NCBI RefSeq assembly: GCF_037126465.1
Contig: NW_026999297.1
Location: forward strand, 310,001 to 374,000
Reading direction: 5' to 3'
Length of the DNA: 64,000 bases
From: Ornithodoros turicata
Lineage: Eukaryota; Arthropoda; Arachnida; Ixodida; Argasidae
Under the pieces are notes generated by a model. The model was not told where the DNA came from. It saw nothing but the letters and a program-made list of their open reading frames with translations, and searched no databases. Within the stretch, counting starts at the first letter, position 1; every line of letters starts with the position of its first letter. The position numbers were made by a program, and so were the translations under genes. Below are positions 56,328-64,000 of the stretch, piece by piece.

Positions 56328-57145
56328 GTCACTGTATTGTTGAAATACCAGCGGGCTCCAGTGGCGTGCTCGTAGGCCCGTCACACCGTCATTGTCGTCG
56401 TTTACGCAGTCATTCACGGCATCTCGCTTGCGAAGATTTCTGTTCGATGTGCACCTGCGAGCGTACTTCGTCAAGTAAAAAGAATGGTGAATTCACGACT
56501 TTAATGTTAAAATCTTTAACGGAATTTTCTATTTTGACGTCCACGATTTATTGATTGTAAATGCGTAAGTGACGCTGTTCATGTTGTCACTGTATTGTTG
56601 AAATACCAGCGGGCTCCAGTGGCGTGCTCGTAGGCTCGTCACACCGTCGTTGTCGTCGTTTACGCAGTCATTCACGGCATCTCTTGCGAAGATTTCTGTT
56701 CGATGTGCACCTGCGAGCGTACTTCGTCAAGTAAAAAGAATGGTGAATTCACGACTTTAATGTTAAAATCTTTAACGGAATTTTCTATTTTGACGTCCAC
56801 GATTTATTGATTGTAAATGCGTAAGTGACGCTGTTCATGTTGTCACTGTATTGTTGAAATACCAGCGGGCTCCAGTGGCGTGCTCGTAGGCTCGTCACAC
56901 CGTCGTTGTCGTCGTTTACGCAGTCATTCACGGCATCTCTTGCGAAGATTTCTGTTCGATGTGCACCTGCGAGCGTACTTCGTCAAGTAAAAAGAATGGT
57001 GAATTCACGACTTTAATGTTAAAATCTTTAACGGAATTTTCTATTTTGACGTCCACGATTTATTGATTGTAAATGCGTAAGTAACGCTGTTCATGTTGTC
57101 ACTGTATTGTTGAAATACCAGCGGGCTCCAGTGGCGTGCTCGTAG
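56328..57145 (+). repeat. Satellite block 8 (about 3 units), end of array
   Basis: Three 256-bp units of the third type (GTAAGTGACGCTG, GTTGTCACTG). The first has an extra GCTT near 56425. The block ends GTGCTCGTAG at core F. No satellite follows core F. Confidence 0.92.
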
Positions 57146-60100
57146 CACTGATCTCGATTGTAAAAGGCTGGATCGCGGATAGGGAGCGCGAGCGTGAAGA
57201 AACCGGCCGCCATCTTACAGTGCTCACAACAGTCGCCGCAGCGATCATGGCAACTTCTTGCAATTACGGTCGTACCAACCGTACTGGCAAGGTTGCAGGG
57301 CCTAAACTTATACAGGTGAGTCACTCTTCATCAAGGAATAAATAGGCGTCCATTCTGTACATTTATTTGACCAATATGAAGTGTTTTTTTGCCCAAAACG
57401 AGCACTGGATGCAGGTTGCTTGATCGCTCTTCCGACGTTCAATCGAGCACACTTGCATTTTACCCGGCGGCAAATACAGTTTGAGTGCATAATATGCTTG
57501 AAAGAACACGTTACACTACACAGGTAGTGTTGTCATCAATATATGTGCGAGCACTCGAGCGCTTTTTTGCATGCATTGCTAGCATGGTAGACGGTGTTCT
57601 CTGCGGAAGCAAGTGCCACATTCATTTCTTTGAATTACCTTCGCGCACAAGCTCGGTATTACGTCATAATAAGACCACGATTGTCACATTTTTTCATGTA
57701 TTGGTATTGTTTTGTGCCTTGGTTTGATTTGTGACAAAGAATCCTACGTAACGGTGGTGTGGCGCGACTTGAATAACGCCTTTGTGTCTGAGCTGTATCG
57801 TGAGCTTGTTACGATAGTAATAATTTGTAGCGTGTCGTGCTATATGTAGCAGTTTTAAGGCAAAAGTGGTCTCTCAATACAGGTTTCGTCATGAGGGCTG
57901 CCCAGTGAATAATCTGTGCAGTGTGATACGGCAGGGTGTACAGGTAAGTATCACGTTCCTCATCCACTGGTTTCTACTTTACAGGAAGGAACAACCTCAG
58001 TGCACGCACTGTGGTTAGCCTCTCTCAGTTTTGCATATTTTCTTACATGTTCACATCAGAAGCACACCTTACACTTTAGGCTCGTTCACCCAGCAATATA
58101 ATAATTAGAGATTATAATTCTTTTTAGAAGAGTTCCCCATATTCTTTTTAGAATAGTTTTTAATCTTTTTAATTTTTAGAAGATACAGGGATTGTAAACC
58201 ATGTTTTAAACTGATGTTTTAACATTTGTCCAATGCATTTGTTAAACAACATATTCATTTTTAACTGGTTGCACCCAAACCAATGTTCTGATGTATTATT
58301 TCCTTTGTTGTCGATGCACCATAAAAGTTGGAATAATCATCATCCATGCAGGTTACTTCACAGCTGCCTCGACATACTCAAGAAATGGGTGCAGAACCTG
58401 TGTAATGCCCGCAAACTTTGACTACCACAGCACCTCCAGAAAGTAAAGGGATATGTGTCACATGGGATTTTTAAAGGCATTCACAGTATATAATACCTTG
58501 TATGAACTGTTGTAGATCTAAGCAGCTTCTACAGTACACTCTCAGAAATTAAAACTTGTCAGGGAACTGTGATAATTGTTTCAGTTAATAGGCATGCACA
58601 TATACGCTATAAGAAGACAATTATTTATTGAGAATGCACTTCTCTGGCTACTCATGTTGTTTACATCTACTGTTGATCACATTCATTTATCACATATTAT
58701 ATTCTTATATATTATTATTATTATATTATCACATATTCCATCACATTAAATTTAAAATTGAGCATATATGAGAAAATATGAGTGGGGAAGTTGCTATTCA
58801 TTGCTCATTCCAACCTAAAATTGAGTGCTACAAATTTAGAGAGCGTACCTGACCATTGTCATTCCTAAAATATATATTGCCATTGTAGCAAGGTCACAAA
58901 ACAATAAATGTAGCCTTTTACGGCCTCCCTGCACGTTCATTGTATCCTGAAACGCATAAGTGCAAGAAATAAATCTTGAACTTGAATAAACTTGATGTTG
59001 TATAAACTTGACATAAAATGTTGAATAATATAATGAATGATATAAAATATTGAATAAACTTGAACTCGTATATTCTCTTTACTCATCATCAGTGATCTTC
59101 ATTACAAAAGCATATCGTGTTTGACTTTTTTGTTTGCGTTTCACAGACTTGAGTACACGAGGGCCAAAATAACAAAAGCACAACTGTTTCAAGCTCCAAA
59201 TAGTCCTGTTGCAATTTGAAGACCATACGTGGAGCTGCATTTTTTGGAACATGCTCCACATAACAAGCATGACAAAGTCAGCACTGGATAGCAGGACCCC
59301 GTCCCCAAGCAGCTTTTCTCACGCTGCAGTTGTATTCAACAAAAGCACGTGAGTGCTGGAGAAGGACATTCAGTTTGGCACAATCGCGCCTGCAAATAAT
59401 CAGAACAAATAAAGGAATTAAGAAGCAAACAAACATAGAAGGGCTGTACTTCAAAAAGAGATAAGTCATGTGTCTGAAGCAGGTGTTACCACTTTCTAAG
59501 TAACTTAATTGATCACTACCTGATTAACTGTCCTAACGAGTGTGATCTAATTGCGTGAAGTAATTATTTGGGCTGCTTCGGTGTGTCCATATTTGCGAGG
59601 CAAAGCACCGCTGTCGTTTACTAAAATACTCTTTCTAAGGCGATGCTTGATATAAATCATACTAAACGCATACACGGCTAAAACAACGGCTGTGATTCTA
59701 CAGAACGATCTCTTTCTGCCATGCGAGTATATCTTTTCCCGGACCATTCTTTATGGAACAATTTTTGTCCAGAACGCAGTACGGGATATTATATACATGG
59801 TTGTTGTTAACCTCAAGTCGTTTCTTATTGAAATATTGGCTGGGAAACGTGCTGTAGTACAATCCCCAGCGCTGCACTGCAGTGACGGTCTAGTTTCGGA
59901 ATGCAAAACATAACGTAATTAAGAATCGAACGGCAGGACACCTGTGAAACACTGTTAGGATACATCAGTATACTGGCACCTTACAAAATTGTGTGATGAC
60001 AAACAACGACCAATGCTTGCAGCGCAATAAATACTCACAATCTCCGTTGCCTCCCATTGTTTTCTATGGGCACACACAGCACTTTAGGGCCCACCAACAT

Positions 60101-60177
60101 GGCGGCCCGAAGGCACATCTCTCCCCCACGAACCCCTCTCCCATGCGCGATCCAGCCTTTATACATAGAGATCAGTG
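57146..60177 (+). mobile_element. Core element F
   Basis: 3032 bp, the shortest and cleanest copy, without extra insertions. The left flank is satellite (GCTCGTAG). The right flank is unrelated (GGTGGACA), so no target duplication is present and the element marks the right edge of the array. Exon 1 of the plus mini-gene is 57247-57315. The minus mini-gene is intact. Confidence 0.85.
59278..60100 (-). CDS. Core minus-strand two-exon mini-gene, 57 aa (core F)
   Basis: Exon 1 60100-60039 (62 nt) with donor GTGAGT, exon 2 59389-59278 (112 nt) reading RDCAKLNVLLQHSRAF and ending AIQC and TGA. Compared with core A there are a few amino-acid changes and no frame break. Confidence 0.36.
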
Positions 60178-63100
60178 GGTGGACACCTGCTATATTATGA
60201 ACATTGTCGCGAGCATCGCCATTCTCCTGCAGCTGCCTTGGTTGTGAAGTCGTAGAGTTGAAAAGTGACGATCGACGAAAAAGCCTGATTCCGATACCGT
60301 GTGGATGTGTTGTGTTTATCCGTCTGTATGTGTTTGTGTGTGTTCCAGCCTCAGAACCGTAGAATCGTGAAATCGGAACCTGCCTGTGTGGTTTTCCTTG
60401 TGAGCCTACGTTCTGATTAACGCACGGAACAGGTACTGAACAGACTTTCGAAATGCATTTCTGCAAATAAGCTGCATATGAATGTGAAGAAATTGTGTGT
60501 TTGTTTGCAAGAAAAAAACTATTTTCTCTCGAATGAATAACTTGAGTCAGCAGATGTCCTAATTTTTTTGTAACCAGCATGCGGTAATCTCAAAGTGTAA
60601 CGAAATAAGATTCTAATTTCAGGGACATCCACATTGATTCGCACACCTTCCTAGACAACGATTTGCCATGCAAAAGCTGCAAAAGATGTATCTAGACATA
60701 ATACTTCAAGCACTTTGTTTTCACTGGTCTTTGAATACACTGGAACCGAAGAATGCAATTTTCAAGGTATTAAAAACCATGAAATTTTCTCACAGGAATT
60801 TTTGCATCTTTTTTATTCGCGTGGACATACAGTGTAAATTCTGGTTATCAGATGTCGGAACTGAAGAAAACTAAGAGCAATGAAGTAACTGAAATCAGAA
60901 GTGTGAGAAATGAATGGCACCCTCTGTTGTATTTGTTTGCCTTCCTTTCTCTCCTATGATCTTCGCATTCAGAAATCCCCAAGTACGTTTATTAGCAGTC
61001 ACTCTTTATGCCAAGCACCCACGCCAAGAAGAGGTCTAAAATTTACAGTACCAGCTACTTCACTGTATGGTACCCTTGCACCCATTTTTACAGCTTATAA
61101 ATATTGTGCTGAAATATGAAATCGCTGTCAAACTTGCATCCTGCACTACCATACATTAAATGTGCTGCTTGCAGTTCTGCAGCGTTGTTTCTTCCTCACG
61201 TTCAAGTGAAAAGGCAAAAAGAACGCTCCGGGATTTACTCTCACACAGCCATTATTTCGGGGCCATGTCCTCGCACTAAATGGTCACGAGCATACTTTGG
61301 AAAACTATAGCGGCACATAGGGAAACCGACATTGCATTTGCACCGACCTTCTATTTCTAATAATTAAACGAGACCTAATTAGTACATTCGCTTCGGATGT
61401 AGAACATGTTGTTATCCTTTATAAGTGCAAAAATATTATTTCTCTAAGAATAAAATATCAGTCCATGGACATGCTATATGCACTGCACCTACTAGAAATT
61501 AACCAGTGCTTGCTGAAAATATACTGGTATTTGTGTCTTATGTGATGTATGGCCCACATTTTCTTTTTGACCAGCTATGCCAGTGTGAGAGCTCCTATGC
61601 CAGACTAGCTAATTCCTCCTCTTTGTCCTCTATGTGGTCACATATATGTTACGCTACAAGGAAGCTACCTGATACCACAGTACCAAAGAGGTGAATTTAC
61701 ATGAAGACAATCACATTGGAGAGTGAATAACAACCACCATTATTGACTTAGTTTGCTTGGTCGACGACAACTGAAGGTGGCATATTTCTTTCCTCAGATT
61801 TTTTTTTATTGGTTTGTTCCAGCTAAAAACAGAAGCCATACACTGAGCAGCAGGGCATAATAAAACCCTCCATAAGCATCACTTTGCCTCTTTGGCTTTG
61901 GCAAGCGTGACTTTGCCTCCACAAGCATAACTTTGACATAATTGCTTTGTGCCGTGATAAAGGGTACTATGACTGTGTTCGCAGTACGATTTAAAACGTT
62001 GGCACCTATAGGGCTAGATTGTAGCCCCTTACTGCGTGCAAATATTCAGATGCCTGCAGAGCTGTAAGCTGTTCTTCCGGGTGAAAGAAAGCTTGAAGAC
62101 TGCATACGTTGTGGCTCACTGCCAAAGAGATGCGGTTGGAGAAGAAATTACTGGACATAAAGCACAGTGAGGCGTGCTCCACCCAGGCCACAAGGAGGTA
62201 CACAATTAATTTGAGCCACCTTCTGTTCATGCCCAAGAATTAGGGACAAAACGTAAAGCAGGCTTCACCTAAAACAGCTCCCATAGAGCCTGTGTATTCT
62301 GGAACGAAAAGCGCGTGCTACATATTCTGCTGGCAGCGCTTTGCATTCGTTCTCTAATGGCATCTTGCCTCTGCCAGGACAAAACTTTTGAGCAATTTTT
62401 GGGGCATGAATAGTGGCATCTTCAAGGTTCCATTCGGGTTCCAAATTTTGAACCTGTAAAGGAGCCTTCTATCGCCGCACGAGCACGTTGCGGCGAAGCC
62501 TACGTTCAAGGCCGTGCGCTACCACAGGTTTAGGAAATCGCTCAGCGCAGAAGAGACTACAAGAAGACAAACAAGAAATAACAACACGGGGAGCCCAGAG
62601 TTGTGTGTAACGTCACGTGGTAAGGGTATAGGATATAAAAAACTAAAAACTTGGCAGCTGTTAGGAGAACTAACATCGTTGAGGTTGTTATAAAGAGCAA
62701 ACGTGTGTACATTATGGCTGTTACGAAGTCTGTTGGTATCTGCTAAACTGTGAGCAATCAAACAAAACATAAAATAAAGGTGTGGTCGGAGTGAACGGCA
62801 CAACAAAAACAACAATAAATGATGACGATGAGATGGGGTGTTTCACCGCGGAGGTGCGTACCCTACACCGCTGCCCGTGGAACGTTATGTGAAGATGATG
62901 AAGGAAGGATGCAAATACAAGAAATAACGAAACTGAACGGCAGAAAATAGACCAACGACAGCTTAAGACGACATGTACTATTTTGCACAGGAAAATGTGA
63001 TACCTGAGATTCTACGATGTGCTAAGGTTGTCCAACCAAGTTTATCGAGGATAGGTTCATAATTATAGACACCAACGTGTCGGTCATAGAGAGTGTACAA

Positions 63101-64000
63101 TGACTCCACGGGCTGAAAATTAGTGAAGCTAATTAAGTATACCATTTTAGTTAGCCATCGAACACTGATGCGACCGGCTAGGAAAGATATCCGAGAGGCT
63201 TCGTTTTCGTTTCTTCTTTCTCGCTCTCTCCTTTCTTCTTTTTTTTTGGGGGGGGGGGAGGTGGGAGGGGCTTATTAATGCCCGAAGACAATTTATGATA
63301 CAGCTATAGGATGTCACGCTTCCTCGCGAACGCAGGAGCCTCTCTAGCGAGGAAGACGCAATTGTAAAAGGCGGTCACTTGGCCCATTTGTATTATAACG
63401 CATTACTCTGCTCTCTTTTGGTCACAATAATGCTCGTTGCCTTGTCATCTGCATTTTTTAGATACTGTAGATTTGTCGTTCACCTCGAAACTACAACAAC
63501 AAAAAAGTTAAGAGATCACGATTTGCTGTTGTTTGAGTTTGATTTGCGATTTTCTGGCGACTTTCTGTTGCTGTCATCTCTCAAAATGTATCTATCAAAA
63601 TCCATCAAAATACGCACAATTTCAGACAACGAAAAAAAAAAGAGGAAAATATTGTTCTGCGTTCCTGTCTTTTATTTTCCATACTTAATACAGCTAACGC
63701 CGTAGTGGATCAAATCTATCCCTATTGCAGCCTAATGCCGCGTGTTTTTCGACAGCCGTACTCTTGGCTTTTCTTTTCGTCTGTGGAGAGGGTGCTAGCA
63801 GGTGTGCTGTCTTCTCAGCGTTCTTCTGAAGATTTACAATCTTGATCCAGCCGTACATGCTCGCGCTTTCAGCAGTACTGCTTGGGACTCTGTTGTTCAC
63901 TATCGCGTCTTTGTTTCTGTAGGTGTGAAGAAAAGTTTATTGACTGGTTGATAAGCAACTGCGTGCACCACGTAAACGTCAGTAGTGTAGCACCGATTGC
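60178..64000. other. Right flank, no recognised gene
   Basis: Mostly unique AT-rich sequence. It has a G tract at about 63247-63258, and a possible SINE-like segment near 62820-62890 (GGGGTGTTTCACCGCGG). The frames at 62519-62815 (minus, 98 codons) and 63379-63705 (plus, 108 codons) have no recognised motif. I see no RNA gene. Confidence 0.45.
60623..60695 (+). CDS. Possible terminal exon, unknown gene
   Basis: After TTCTAATTTCAG the plus strand reads DIHIDSHTFLDNDLP then CKSCKRCI and stops at TAG 60693-60695. The Cys pattern near the end and the good acceptor make it exon-like, but no upstream exon was found. Low confidence. Confidence 0.15.

Noticed and set aside
56090..56554. 154-codon plus-strand frame
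   Set aside because: It reads from the end of the 53-kb element into the satellite; a chance fusion.
28705..57145. Recurrent 60-68 codon frames in the tandem array
   Set aside because: They recur at the 256-bp period, differ between units by frame-breaking changes and show no domain. They are by-products of the satellite.
60035..60580. 181-codon minus-strand frame
   Set aside because: It crosses the right terminal repeat of core F from unrelated flank sequence. No motif.
62519..62900. SINE or Penelope-derived segment in the right flank
   Set aside because: General resemblance to tick repeats only; no ends, duplication or second copy in the window.

Overview
The window looks like a repeat-rich arthropod nuclear genome, most likely a chelicerate such as a tick. 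The evidence is eukaryotic splice and poly(A) signals, an absence of bacterial-style genes, LINE-tail, Penelope, hAT, pogo/Tigger and solo-LTR remnants, and many TIR elements. The species cannot be named from sequence alone. No long intact protein gene is visible.

Layout. Positions 1-6086 are a mostly unique left flank. It holds foldbacks, a decayed coding stretch, a probable first exon on the minus strand (4608-4692) and a promoter-like region with CCAAT, E-box and E2F-type motifs (about 5700-6060). From 6087 to about 60177 the window is one large composite: a 256-bp tandem satellite (about 65-70 units in eight blocks) broken up by nested transposons. The main inserted family, called 'core' here, is a 3.0-4.0 kb TIR element with CACTGATCTC ends and 8-bp target duplications. 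Six copies occur, lettered A to F. Each carries a short spliced reading frame starting near each end and pointing inward. Three copies of a second, roughly 1.95-kb TIR element (CACGGAGGAG ends) lie at 6087-8044, 8375-10329 and 17414-19364. Further insertions are a GC-rich hAT, a second hAT with a transposase remnant, a Penelope-like fragment, a solo LTR, two pogo/Tigger-like MITEs, foldbacks, and two TIR elements with ACGTCC-rich ends. Positions 60178-64000 are a right flank with no firmly recognised gene.

Main discovery. The three 1.95-kb copies do not have matching flanks. Their six 8-bp flanks are cyclically permuted (GTCTTCAG/GGTGCAAT, GGTGCAAT/GCTAGCAC, GCTAGCAC/GTCTTCAG in element orientation). 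Two inversions, of 8045-8374 and of 10330-17413, restore all three duplications. They also rejoin a split hAT with its ACCCAGTG duplication, rejoin core B, rebuild a fourth TIR element (CACAGGGGTG ends, CTGGAGCC duplication) and put every satellite block in one orientation. The locus therefore records two ectopic exchanges between inverted transposon copies, or assembly errors at the same places. After correction, core B, a foldback and core C sit in succession in the same GGCTCGTC octamer of one satellite unit.
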